This document shows, in pieces, positions 25,345-37,348 of a stretch of 60,000 nt of DNA. Location of the stretch: assembly GCF_008831285.2 (NCBI RefSeq), contig NC_045143.1, forward strand, positions 18,069,655-18,129,654, given 5' to 3'. Below the pieces are notes generated by a model. It saw nothing but the letters and a program-made list of their open reading frames with translations. It was not told the DNA's origin and made no database searches. How positions within the stretch are numbered: position 1 is the stretch's first letter; every line of letters starts with the position of its first letter. Source of the DNA: Nymphaea colorata (Eukaryota > Streptophyta > Magnoliopsida > Nymphaeales > Nymphaeaceae). The translations under genes and the position numbers were made by a program.

Positions 25345-25540
25345 AACCAATGCAGATTGTCTCCCTTGTAGATGGAGGTGCACCTACCGACGGAAACCAC
25401 ACGGATGCAGATACTCTCTTGTAGACGCTCTACTACCGAAGCCCACACTGGATGCAGATGGTCTCTTGTGGACGGAGATGCACAACATCAGGAATCCACG
25501 GTCCACGCAGACACTCTTTTGGAGATGGAGATCCACTAAG
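25345..25540. repeat. Degenerate tandem repeat with gatgcagat...ctcttgt core
   Basis: The motif (g/t)atgcagat...ctctcttgtagac-like recurs about four times at irregular spacing (near 25352, 25403, 25451 and 25511), suggesting an old minisatellite. Confidence 0.45.
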
Positions 25541-26418
25541 ACAGGCACAAAAGAGTCGTACCAGGGTGCAAATCAACATCCAGTGTGACAGGAGAAGGCA
25601 AATGCTTGAGCCGCCATGGAGTAAAGTCGCAGAACTATAACAGGACTGAACCGAAGGAGGCAGATGCAAGCGTTCATCTTCACAAATGGTAGAACTGCTT
25701 TGCTATGTCAAGGATAACAGGAAAACGCGGCAAAACTAACAAAGTAGCAACTCCCAGCATTGAAGATGTCGACAAGCGACTTGAGCAGGGAAAGCAGGAG
25801 AAGCGACAGAGATGATGAGAAGCATGAAGCAGAAAACCCGTGAAGGAGAAACTAGAAGTCCCGATGTCGTTTAAGCAGAAATCCACCTCAAAACAACAGA
25901 AAGTTGCAGGTCTAAGTAAAGTATAAAGTCCGAGCCCAAATGACTATATTAACAATGATTATAACAAACCATGGAAAGACGATAACAAAGTCGTTATGGG
26001 CAATGTAAAGGAATAAATTAGGCAATCAAGATGGAAAATAACCTATTCAAGTGCCAAGCAACTGAGGAGAGATCTCCCCCATCACTAGCAAGGAGTTTGA
26101 AAGCCTCATTAGTGGCAAACCCGTTTGAAGAAGCCGTTTGTTCATCACACATAAGCGAGGTATAAACTCCAATTCCAACGCAGCAAACAAGGTAGTTGTT
26201 TGTAGTAAAAAAAGCTCAGTTTATCAGCATATTATAAACAAACACCTAACTCATTCTTTTGCAGATCAGCAAATCAGCTTCTGCTCCTACGCCGTTCCCT
26301 GGAAAAGAATGTCATTCTCAGCAACACCAGCAGATTAGACAAATGAGTCAAATTTTGTTTTCCATTTTTCATCAGAAAAATATGTTGAGAGAAAACCAGA
26401 TTTTCAAAGATTAGACTG

Positions 26419-29400
26419 TTACCCATTCCCATTTGCATATGGCGAGTCATGACGGCTTCGGTAGTAAGCTGGTGACCTGCTGTAGCTTCGTCCACGACGG
26501 GGAGAGGTGCTCCTATGCCGTGGTGACTGTCTCCCACGTGGACTGTAACTTCTGCACAAAATTTAACAGAAAACACAGCCTATTAGCTTACATATTTGGA
26601 TAAATTTCAACTGGGACATGAAATTTCAAAGAGAAATATGGGGAAGGGGCCTTGGACTAGTAGTACTCGAGAGGAGAAAAGTTACTGGAGCTACAAGGCA
26701 TGTTTTCAAATCCAAGGAGGTGAAAGCAAGGTTTGGCTAATAATTGACTTTCACCATGGAGTTAGGATAACTCAGAAGAGGCCCTGATTAATAGGCAGCT
26801 GGTCATGTGTTCAGACCTCATTATAGCCTCTTGCAGAACCAAGCCTTGTAGTGCTTGCTGGTGAAGATTACTGCACTTCAAGGGGCACAGATATGGCAGG
26901 TTAAGGTTGGGGTGGGAGGGTGATTTCTCTGTTACCACAGAAGGCATGCATGCGCAAAAGAGAGAGAGGGAGAGGTTAGAAATTACAGATACCAGTATCA
27001 TAGATCCCAAAAGAAATATTGCTGATTTTGATCATCAATAAAATGAACAAAGTTGAACGGCATCACATACACGACATAAAGCTACACTTTGTTCACATTA
27101 TGATGCACTCAGAGAGCAACAAATTTAGTAGCAGAAAATGCTAAATAAACACTACGCACTATATTGCTCTGAAACAATTTTGAAAATTATATGCACCAGA
27201 GCACTTGGTCCGGCCATGCCAACAGGAGGAAGAAGCCACTAAAATGACCAGATTTGACTCTCAAGGAAAGATTACTTTTTCTTCAAAGCTCCAAATCAAC
27301 CAGCAGAGATTAATCATCCTATTTCCTTAGTTACCAAAATGTACAATAACTTTTCCCATAAAACATATTTGAGAGGAAAGTAGCATAAAATTTCCTCATC
27401 ATGGGAACTTGAAGGAAAGATGTGCAGAAAAATGAAATCGGTGATTTCAGGACAAGAATAGTGCACCTGCGACCATAACTCGGGCTCCGGCGATATCGAG
27501 GGCTAGGACTACGGCGGCGCCCACCTCCCATTCCACCAGGACCAATACGTAATCGGCATTCACGAGCAAAATGTCCAGGCTCCCCACATTCATAACACTT
27601 CATGTCCTCTCCACCACGGCCACGACCACCACGTCCACCACCCTTGGAATTGTGTGAAAGTTCAACACGCCATCCATTCTTTCCTGTTGTACATCAAGAA
27701 TTAGCATTCTAAATTCCAAAACCAGATTGTAAAAAAATTGCATCTCAACTCATTTAATATTAGTGTTAATCATTGTATTTGTATCAGTTTGCACATTGAT
27801 ACCATGCATAGGCCAACACACATTGTTACATGCCCTAATATTCTTGCCTTATATTAGCCAATAGGTATCGCGTTGGCCCTGTCTCATATTACCAAGGCAC
27901 CATTCCGATACATATCAGCTAATAGGCTCTGATGCAGAGCATTTTTACCGTACTGTTTGAATGGTTCTTATTGAAGACTCGGTGACAAGATCTGTGCATT
28001 GAGAGAGAGAAAGAGAGAGATGAAACAAGATCCAGAGAGATTAACTGAGTGACTGGCAACTTAACATGCATGCAGCTTGATTCACTTCTTTTCCATATAT
28101 AGATCCAAAACGCAGGAGTTTCCACAGTCTAACTCAGTCTAGGCTGCAATACTCCAGCCTCCAGGTTGAACTTGGCAGCTCCAGGTGATTTCTTTTTGCG
28201 TAGAGTCCATACGCTGCATGATAAGGTACTGTATGCATTTGTCCTATATTGCATTATACTCTAGGTTCCAATAATAAAATCTAGCTCGAGCCTCAATGCA
28301 TGAGACTGACATAGTTAGTGCACCCAGCACTGACCAACCAGTTTCTTATTTACCAATTAAAATAACAAAACACAAGGAGGACCATTAATTTAAAAAACTG
28401 CACGAAAAATTTTATCTAAATAAAGAGAGAGCCATTTGCCCCAGAATACGATGATTTCTCAGTGTTTATTTATTTTCCAGATGCATTCCAAATCCACTGT
28501 CACCATAAAACTTGATATTCCAAGATAGAACTGTAACACCACTATTCCCTTATCGAGGCTAGTGGTGAAGCACTTCTGTGGTGCAGATCTAGGTTTTAAT
28601 ACCAATAAAGCATTGTAAACTCATAATCAAGTAGATAGATACACTCTTCATCACTTCATAAATAAAAACATAATGCACCAGTATATTCATGAATTGAAAT
28701 GTGTACAAACTAAATATGTGATGATAAAGATGAAAAAGACAATCTGAAATTTGCCATCTTATTTCATTTTCTTCCCCTTTGATTTTAACAGTTTAAAATT
28801 ACAAGAAAAATCATATGCACAAAAGCTTTCTGTTTCTTGCTATTTCTGCATGCAAAAAAGACACAACAAATATCTTATCATATGTAATGAGAATAATACT
28901 TGACGTTTTCATTTTCTTCCCCTTTGATTTTAACAGTTTAAAATTACAAGAAAAATCATATGCACAAAAGCTTTCTGTTTCTTGCTATTTCTGCATGCAA
29001 AAAAGACACAACAAATATCTTATCATATGTAATGAGAATAATACTTGACGTTCACTGTCTTATTCTGACTTCAACAATTAGAAAATAGCTTACTATGTTT
29101 CTCTTCAATCATCTTTTTTCTTCACTGCTATAAATATTGCACAGCAGAAGTGACTGAAGGTGGAACAGGGAATCAATATTCAAAACAATTGTAAACTTCA
29201 GACCACAAACCAATCAGAATTATGATGACTTTTCAGCAATGCCTTTGATTTTTCGTTTTTGCTTAATGCAGAACGCTTTTAGCTTTCACCAAGTAGTGCA
29301 TAGTAGAGTAAGAGATTGAATACATTACTCCTTAAGTGATGAATATTTGCTTCTTTCAGTTCACAGTTTAAAATTTATGAATTTTTTATTTCTTATTGAA

Positions 29401-30650
29401 AAGTTCACAGTTATCCTCACAGGCACACAGCCGGGCAAGCAAAGCATCCCCTAATCTTCCACAGCTTTCTTCCCTTTCTCAACAAATATTTCAATGACAG
29501 GAGTGAGATATCCACCAATTGCTTAGAGAAAAAACAGAGTTGCATCAAACTACAGTAAACCAACAAGGAAAATCCATAATTAGTAGAGAAAGAAGAAAGT
29601 AAACATGATAAGACAATATCAGCATACCATCCAATGCGCGGATTGCATCTAAAGCATCTCTACGATCATCAAATTCAATGAAAGCATAACCAGGAGGCCT
29701 CCTTGCAACCCAAACACTACAATTAAGTAAAAAGAAAGAAAAGCCAGCAATTAGAAGGATACAAATAGATAAAAAAACAGTACCAATATATTGCATAAGA
29801 AATATCAATTATAGATAATGATTATGATGATAATGACAATCTAAAGCACATAATTGATTTCAATAAGATCATTATGTCAATACTTTTTATGAATCATGGA
29901 AGATTTAAATGAGGACCTGAGATAACTTAACTAGGCGACCACAACACAAAAAATTAAACAAGGAAAGCATCGAAAGTGAAGACATGTTAACTTTTGCAGA
30001 AAATCAAAAGAAGGCATAGATCTACAGTTCCGAGTCCTTTCACCAAAAAATATCACAGGAGTTACTATGCTATTACCACCTAAACACCCATAAACCACCC
30101 CACCCCTGAGCATAGATGCATTTCAGCGTTTACAAGGACTGCAACTAGATGACCCAAGATGTGAAAACATAATATGATGATTCCCTGGCCAGAAACAACT
30201 GACTATAGAAAAGGAAACAAGACAAACAGAAAATAGGAGGCAACCATCTGCGTAACCAAAATAAAGACGTATTAGTGAAAAGGTCATCCCCTAACTAAAT
30301 TCCGGTTCAGAAAGTGCAGCTTGTCTTTTAAATTAAAATGGTATCATAAAATGAAGAACAGACACAAAATCTTTCCAAAACCAATTGGGTGAATGGGTCA
30401 ACTAATAAGGAAGCAGTTTCACAGCATCTTGCTAGCATAATGCATATAAGTAAATCTGCAGAGCAATAAAATTGTTGCTGAATCGCAATGAATAATATTC
30501 ATCCATGGACTGCTAATAAAAGCTGATGTTATACTGGATCAATAATAATGCTTTTGCTTACCTTCTCAATACCCCATATACTCTAAATTCATCTTCTAAT
30601 TCACGTTCAGTAACTCGCGGGTCCAAGTTTCCCACATAAACACGGGACAT
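26419..30650 (-). CDS. RSZ21: RSZ-type serine/arginine-rich splicing factor (9G8-like)
   Basis: This nuclear SR protein binds exonic enhancers and recruits the spliceosome. Exons on the minus strand are 30562-30650, 29628-29716, 27467-27683 and 26419-26551, all GT-AG, giving 175 aa, slightly shorter than Arabidopsis RSZ21/RSZ22. An RRM fills residues 1-72, with RNP2 VYVGNL (4-9) and RNP1 PGYAFIEF (38-45). A Gly/Arg-rich linker (74-84) leads to one CCHC knuckle (C89, C92, H97, C102). An RS tail with SP dipeptides runs to the end (SPYANGNG). The ATG is fixed by the family start [22 protein letters not shown]21, RSZ22 and RSZ22a all share this layout, so the exact paralogue is uncertain. SR genes are commonly alternatively spliced. 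Confidence 0.95.
28765..29052. repeat. Perfect tandem duplication, period 145 bp, in RSZ intron 2
   Basis: The copies start at c28765 and c28910. By eye they are identical up to tgacgtt (28907 and 29052). They lie inside the intron between the RRM exon and the knuckle exon. Confidence 0.95.
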
Positions 30651-33035
30651 GTTGACAGACCTGATTACACCAGTTCCAAAGGACCAAATCCAGCATAAGA
30701 TATCAGAGGCTTCATACAAGGTTCTACAAAAACTTTACATTGCGAAAACGAAATATCAAATGGCTGCACCTACCTCGTCAACAAGCACACAACTAAGTAA
30801 CAAAGACACACCTAAAATGGTACCGCACAAGAGTCAACAGGACTCAGGTGTGGGTGCCCTGTGTAGCACCCAACTCCCTTATGCGAGTCGGGTGCAGCTA
30901 ACTGCACCAGCCTATTTTCATCCAAGGCAGGTGCACACCCAACTTGAGTCAACAACAAGTTAGGTGCAGTCAAACTCTACCACAGGCTAAATCAACCATT
31001 TATTGAGTCTTTCTCAAAAAAGGAAAGGAACAACCCTTTAGGGTTTGATTTCTTTCTTCCAAGAAGGGGTTTCCACCAGCGACCTCTGATGGTTTTCCCT
31101 CATCAGCTAGCCGTTGACGATGTCAATGGAAAATGACAGCCAGTGGCAAGCAGCAGTGACATCTCTCTCTCTCTCTTCCCCCCCCCCCTCTTCCTAATTT
31201 CATCAATGACTTTGATAAGAAGCTCTCAGTTCCTGTACACCTTTTTTCCAACAACTGTCAGGCTCCCCATCTCCCCTCTTACAATGATGACAGACGGCAA
31301 TGGGGTTTTCTTCCAGTGTTTCTCCCCCAATGCCACTGAAAGGGTATTATTTCCTAATTCCCTCACATCCATTGTGTTTATTTTAAATTTTTTATCTGTT
31401 TGACATATTTCTGTTTTATTGCATAATCAGTTCTACTGAATTATTGTATAATCTGTTGTAATCTACTTTACTTTTATTATATAACCGGGTTTATAAGTAT
31501 AACCTGCCCTAGTGTGTATAATTTTTTTTTTGTATCTGTTTTTTATTTAGTTTGATCTGGTTGCAGTGAACCTGTTTTACTTTATTATATAATTTATTTA
31601 TAAGTACTCATCGCCTTTAATTTGTTTTTCGTTTATAAATATAGCCCGTGTTAGTATCTTGTCATCTGTTTCTATTTCAATCTTTGTGTTTTGTTGTGAA
31701 CTGTTTGTGGACATTTTTCATGTGTGTGTGTCTGTGTGTTGGAAGAAATGAAAAACATGCACCCATACAAGTACATAATCAAGCTCAGTTTAAAAAAATA
31801 ATCAAGAGAGAAGACATTGTAGCAAGGTTCATTCTTTCAAAATTTAACAAAACAAAAAATGAAACGATGCACTTTTCTAATATTACTGTATTCTAAAATG
31901 TCAAGAAAACAGATGCTGAGCTCTAGGAAAAGTACAAAGAAAAACATTGGTCTTATTTGAAGAGAAGAAAAAGAAAAGTATACCCTGCCACAGTTTGGGA
32001 CCTCACTTCTATTGTGCCTACATATTACATTTTTCGTTTGACCTTTTGTAAAATGCAAAAACTGTCTGTTTAACTTGTATTTTTCAACTTCTCTTCCTGT
32101 GAGATTCTTTCTTGAATATAATTCAAAATTGATCATTATGATGCAGATATATTACAGCCAACAAGTACACTAAAATCATCAGCAAATATGCAAGTTTAAT
32201 GGAGACGCATATTTAGCTTTTTCAGATAAACTAAAAATAAAAAATGACCATAGATTAGATTAACACCAATCATTTCAAAGTTTAATTTTCCCTACCATAT
32301 TGATCGGAGAATTTGTTTAAGAGAAAAGTTAATTGTATCTTTCTTTGCACTAAACCTTTGAGGAAAATCACCAAACAATTCAATAGGTTCCAAGATACAT
32401 GAGCGTCGGGCAGATTCCCACTTAGTGTGTGAATGTTGCGATAGGGCGGGAGGATTCTGTCACATTTAATATTATAGGTATCAATATATAAATCGCCTGG
32501 CCTACTATTTTCATGAACTACAGATTCATACTTAGCCTTCCAGCTTGATTTGATTAAACAATCCTGCCTACAAAAGACGACGTGGAGCGGCACAGCTATA
32601 GAAAACATAAAATCCACCAAAATCTCAAAAACTCACCCAACACACCCACATACCTTCAACTGCCAAAATTACGAAGCCCAAGCAAAGGATGCAGAAAAAA
32701 CCACATCAAGAAACAGTAAAACAAACAGCGAAACAAGCGATTGAACGAATCAATACAGAGTAATAACGAAAGAAATCGTCAGCAAAAACGGAGAATCCAG
32801 TGGAATCCGGGGAAACCCTTAGCATTAAGTACCCGACGAACGAGAAAAACCAATAAAAGCAAGACGAATGTAGAAAGCAAAACAGATTGCACTCCGAGCA
32901 AAACCGCACGGCCTACCAAGTAGGGGGAAGAAAACGAACTCTGGCTCAAACGACGCTCTAATCTCCCCGGCACGAGGGCGGAGCGCGCTAGGAAACTGTA
33001 GATATGAGAAAAAAAACCACGACGCGCGCCGATTT
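30651..33035 (-). other. RSZ21: 5' leader and probable 5'-UTR intron of the RSZ gene
   Basis: On the minus strand the start codon is preceded by gtaatcag|gtctgtcaac, a good splice acceptor only about 10 bases upstream of the ATG. Together with the promoter-like sequence near 33.05 kb, this suggests a non-coding first exon ending near 32917 (donor ...cttg|gtaggc) and a leader intron of about 2.2 kb. The interior holds T-rich DNA, a C-run near 31180, and a block at 30780-30970 rich in gggtgca-type repeats that may be an old transposon. No coding region is supported inside. Confidence 0.5.
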
Positions 33036-33056
33036 AAACCCTACCACTCTAAATAG
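33036..33056 (-). promoter_or_regulatory. RSZ21: Core promoter candidate of RSZ: TATA-like box and telo-box
   Basis: On the minus strand ctatttagag (33047-33056) is a TATA-like box and is followed by tagggttt (33036-33043), the telo-box AAACCCTA in reverse. Telo-boxes are frequent near the start of plant genes for RNA and translation machinery. GC-rich leader DNA follows (about 32940-33030). Function is inferred from sequence only. Confidence 0.5.
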
Positions 33057-33060
33057 GCGA

Positions 33061-35026
33061 GGCGATAAAGCGAGCCGACGACAGGCGTTAATTGAAGCTT
33101 AACAAATTTGTAAATTATATAATATTTATAAAAATAATAAAAAAATTAATTTCATAACAAGTTTTTTTTATCATGAAGATCTTGTTCAGTTTCCTTGTTT
33201 TTGCCCCCGTGGCATTTTTTCACAAACCTAAACAATGTACTACAAATATAATAATTCAATTACATTATATTGAAAACCTCTCATTGTTAAGCATGTTCAA
33301 ATATTAACAACACATAACTTAACTAATATTGACACCGTATAATAAATTTGAATTATTTTAACAAGTAATAACATATTACAAATTTAATGCAAAAACACTT
33401 AAAAATGTAAAAATATAAAATGATTGAACCAACAAGACAGACAGCTCTTTAAAAACGAGAACATGTTTAATTTAGAAATAAAGAAAAAAAAAACAAAACA
33501 AAAAACATTCACAAAAAAATATATAATAAGGAAGGTAATTATAGTAATGTAAAATTTTCCTGTTTCATTATTTATTTATATAAAACTAAACAATGTAATA
33601 AATACTATTCAATTGACTCCGTAATTGAACATATTGTCTATCATGAAGCACAAAAAAAAACAACATAAACCAAACAACTTCAAAGAAAATATAGTAAGGT
33701 AAAGACGTGTTACATGCTAAGTCGTAAGAGTATACGTCCAGACTCCAAATGATGACACAAATAAAAGATGACACGCATGAAAAAGAAGTTAACATCTTGA
33801 CGTTGTAAGCCACATTGCCCCAACATCTGCATTCTGTCATGGCGATACATATTCGGCCATCGCGATGCACGCATAGTAACAAAAGACCCTTGGCGACACA
33901 CTGTGTACACGATCACAACAACCCACAGAGAAGGTGGCCAGTCATGGGCAGAGAGCCAGAAGGTGGCTATGGCCAGCGCCGTGGACGGAGAGACTGAGAC
34001 GGAGAGAGAAAGATGGCTACTTGTCATGGGCAGAGAGCCAGAAGGTGGCTATGGCCAGCGCCGTGGACGGAGAGACTGAGACAGAGAGAGAAAGATGGCT
34101 ACTTGTTGTCAGCCATGGAAAGAAAGATAAACAAAGAGACATCCAATTGCAATGGAATTCTGAGGTTGGGCGATCGCACCAACAGCCACAGCTTTTGCCT
34201 CTAGCAATTTCACAGGGGTGCAGCAATGGTTGAAATCTGCAACTTCACAGGTGATTTAGAATTGAGAAAAGTGGAATTTATGAATACAAACAACGTTTAG
34301 TTAGGGCTACGTGTGAAGCTCTCTTTATCAGTTTTATTTAATTTTTAATTTTTTTAATTAAAAAAAACTAAACATACCCTGTCCCTTTGACATACATGGA
34401 GTGTGCCATAGATGGAGGCGTACGCCTCACCAAGTGAGGCACTCGGTTGAGGGATGTGTGTGCCTCGCTCCCTAGACTGAAAATGTTTTTTTCAAAAAAA
34501 AAAAAAAACGCTTTGAGGGCAAGATGTTTGTAATAGAAGTCGTCAGGACATTACGGCGATTTTGCAAAACAAGCTCGACCGCCAGATTAAGCCGTGTGGG
34601 ACAGTTTGGCTGGGCTTCCCTAACTGCGATTTTCTTCCTTACCTTTCTATGTTAGCGTTCAAGCTAAGTTTTAAAGACATCTTGTTAAATTGTTTTATTG
34701 GAGAATTATGCAACTAGCCCTAACAAAGGAAACAGAAACGATTCAATTTAATTTATTTTTCAAAGGAAACGAGCTCATTTTCTAAGTACATAAGTACGGT
34801 AATATCTTAATATAATTGCAATTCCAAAACTTTTTTGAAACAGAAAAGTGTAAATGGAAATTATCAATTTTGTTGCTCACGAGCCAGGCAGGTATAAACG
34901 TATCAACTGTCCACGTGGCAGGTATAAATTTGAAAATAAAAACGCAGAGTCAGACACACTTTTTAATGACCATATTATTTTTAAAAATTTCAAAAATCAT
35001 TGTTCCTTAAAATTTCATTTAAATTA
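33061..35026. other. AT-rich spacer upstream of RSZ
   Basis: No gene is supported. Apart from the tandem repeat at 33943-34106, a block aggcgtacgcctcac...gtgaggcactcg at about 34417-34446 contains short inverted motifs and recalls the aggcctacgcgtctc...cctcgcctc block near 47360. Both may be parts of old transposons. Confidence 0.45.
33943..34106. repeat. Tandem duplication, period 82 bp
   Basis: Two copies starting at 33943 and 34025 differ at about one position. They create paired open frames on both strands that should not be taken as proteins. Confidence 0.92.
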
Positions 35027-35034
35027 GTTAAAAG

Positions 35035-35510
35035 TAGGGATGCAAACGAGCCGAGCTCAAGCTCGAGCTAGCTCGGCTCGACTATACACAATCGAGTTCG
35101 AACTCGACTTGTTTAACACATTTAGCTCGTTTAAGTGTTAACTCGTTTGGCATTAACTCGTATCAGCAGTAACCCTTGTAACTCGTTTAAGTGCTAACTC
35201 ATTTGGTCTTAACTTGTGTAAGCATTAACTCTTGTAACTCGTTTAACTCATGTAACTTATCAAAATTTGTTTTTACCCTAAAAGTTAAAACCAATTAACC
35301 GGTTCTAGCAGTATAATATAGAGTATTGGTTTGTGAGTCAAGTTAAGTCCAGTATTAGGAGTCGAGTTCCTAAAACAAGAACTCAATTCCTTTATCATTA
35401 TATTTGTAAGCACAAATTCGGCTCATTGATAAACTAGTCAAGCACAAGCCAAGTTTTTTCGAGTGAGTTCGAGTCGAGCCCGAGTTGGCTCTGTTCATTC
35501 TGCAGCTGTA
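35035..35510. mobile_element. Non-autonomous hAT-like element, 476 bp
   Basis: It starts TAGGGATGCAAACGAGCCGA and ends ...TGCAGCTGTA (the reversed end reads TACAGCTGCAGAATGAACAG). Both ends run into gagctcgag-type inverted repeats. The flanks gttaaaag (35027-35034) and gttaaaac (35511-35518) form an 8-bp duplication with one mismatch. TA...TA ends with 8-bp TSDs fit hAT. Confidence 0.75.
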
Positions 35511-35518
35511 GTTAAAAC

Positions 35519-36045
35519 TCCCATAGTGAAGCTACTTAATAAGAGTCAAACTTTTAACAAGCCCCAATCATTGTATAGTGTGAACCAAAAGAAAATATTA
35601 AAGTGGAGAGTGGTGGATAGTTTCGACTAATAGATAGTGTTATACAACCTCACATCTCATATCCAATATAACATTAAAAAGAGTACTTGTAAGATTCTTA
35701 GTTTGTTTAAACTGATAATCTTAATAACATGGATTTTAAATTCACATTACATGTAAGAGGCTGTGGATTCAATGGTAAGGCGAGGAATATTGGCTGAGGG
35801 GCAATAGTACCTAGTACATAAGAAAACTTACAAATTTAAAAAATAAAACAAATAACTATAGTTATGAACAAACTTAAAATTGGTTGATTAAATAGTTATA
35901 TTATGAACAATTTTACAATTGTCTCAAAAAAGTATAGACATGAAAAAATTTACAATGGACCTCTTTTAAAAACAAATCAAATGACTATAGATACAAACAC
36001 TTGACCTCCAAAAACAAATGAAAAACCTGCGGTCATGAACAAAAT
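35519..36045. other. Non-coding spacer before the hAT relic
   Basis: No gene is seen. It contains repeated phrases such as (a)ctatagttatgaacaa and attatgaacaa near 35850-36050, probably degenerate 3' sequence of the hAT-type element whose transposase relic lies to the right. Confidence 0.4.
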
Positions 36046-37292
36046 TTAAAATTGGCATTTTATGTTTTTCATGTTCTGAAAACAGTGAGATTGCTTCATC
36101 ACTGATATAGTCAAATGTGTTTCTCTCGATATGTAAATGACCAAAGCATCATTGGTCCATTCATCTCCCATTTTATTATGAAGTCGAATTTTGATAATTT
36201 TCATAAATGAAAATGTTGACTTTATGCTTGTTGTTACAACTGGTAAAGTTAGTATCAACTTAAAGTAATATTATATGTTTTCTAGTTGTTACTATCTTTT
36301 CAGAAAGCTCAATCACATATTTTAAATTTGAAAATTCTTCAGTGTTTTTTATGTCTTCAATATATACTTTCAAGGGACTTTGAAGTCTATGCAGGTCAAC
36401 TGCATGACAATCTCTAGGGTAGAGCTCAACAAGGGGAATCACCCTATGTTTATCAAAAGCAAAAAAAAACTGTTTTTCACACTCAAAGATGCTACTGAAA
36501 GAAGTTCTACATTTGTCTTGGTGAAACAACTATTTAATTCTTGAAATTGTATATCAATAATAGTATCAAACATTTCCACATGATAATGATGCAAACGTAA
36601 TCCTTCTTAATGTAAACTTAGGTCGTCCTTGATCTCCGTATAAGTTCTCTAAGTCATGCATTGGGACATCAAATTTGCTACAGAATATAGAGGTATCATT
36701 CATAAAAGAGTCCCAATTATCACCTTTCAAATCTTAGAGGCATTTCTTTACTACAACAACCAAACTAGTAACATTTACAATAACTTAATATTTTTGTTGG
36801 ATTGTATGTGAAAGTGTGTCAGTTATCCTTATAACTCTATACATCAAATGTAACCCAAATCCAAATTCAAAGCTCCACCATGTACGTGCCAATTCAATTA
36901 TCTCTCATTTTCTTTTAATTATATTTTCTGCGATAAAATATAATGCCTTAATTGCAGGAAAGTACTTATCAATTAAATTGACTAAAGCATTATAATGAAA
37001 ACTCCAATGAGTATTAACAGGTCGTTTGAGGCACATTTGTTGTCTCAATCATCATCTGGTTTAAAGTTCACGTAACTCAAGTACTTCAGCTATTCTTATA
37101 CATTTTGCTTCCCAAATCATCTCAAATCTCTTGCAAGAAGTCAAGAAAAAAATTGACAATCATAATAATATTTCAAAAAAGAAGTCAATTATTGGATGAT
37201 TTTCAACAACAACAACTAGTCTAATAGGGATGCCATAATATCTTATTTGGAGCATATATTTGACTAAATTGTTCCAAAAAAATCAAATATGA

Positions 37293-37348
<56 letters not shown>

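Larger units (their letters stand above)
23733..26418. other. Spacer between the convergent DGD2 and RSZ genes
   Basis: The spacer holds the 3' UTR of DGD2 on its left, the 3' UTR of the RSZ gene on its right, and minisatellite-like repeats between them. No further gene is supported. Two near-copies of a roughly 30-bp segment (aataa(g/a)cccattggattgta) lie side by side at about 25230-25290. Confidence 0.6.

Noticed and set aside
28815-29048. 77-codon open frame with internal repetition
   Set aside because: A product of the intronic 145-bp tandem duplication.
33934-34233. Repetitive open frames on both strands
   Set aside because: Created by the 82-bp tandem duplication; no family resemblance.
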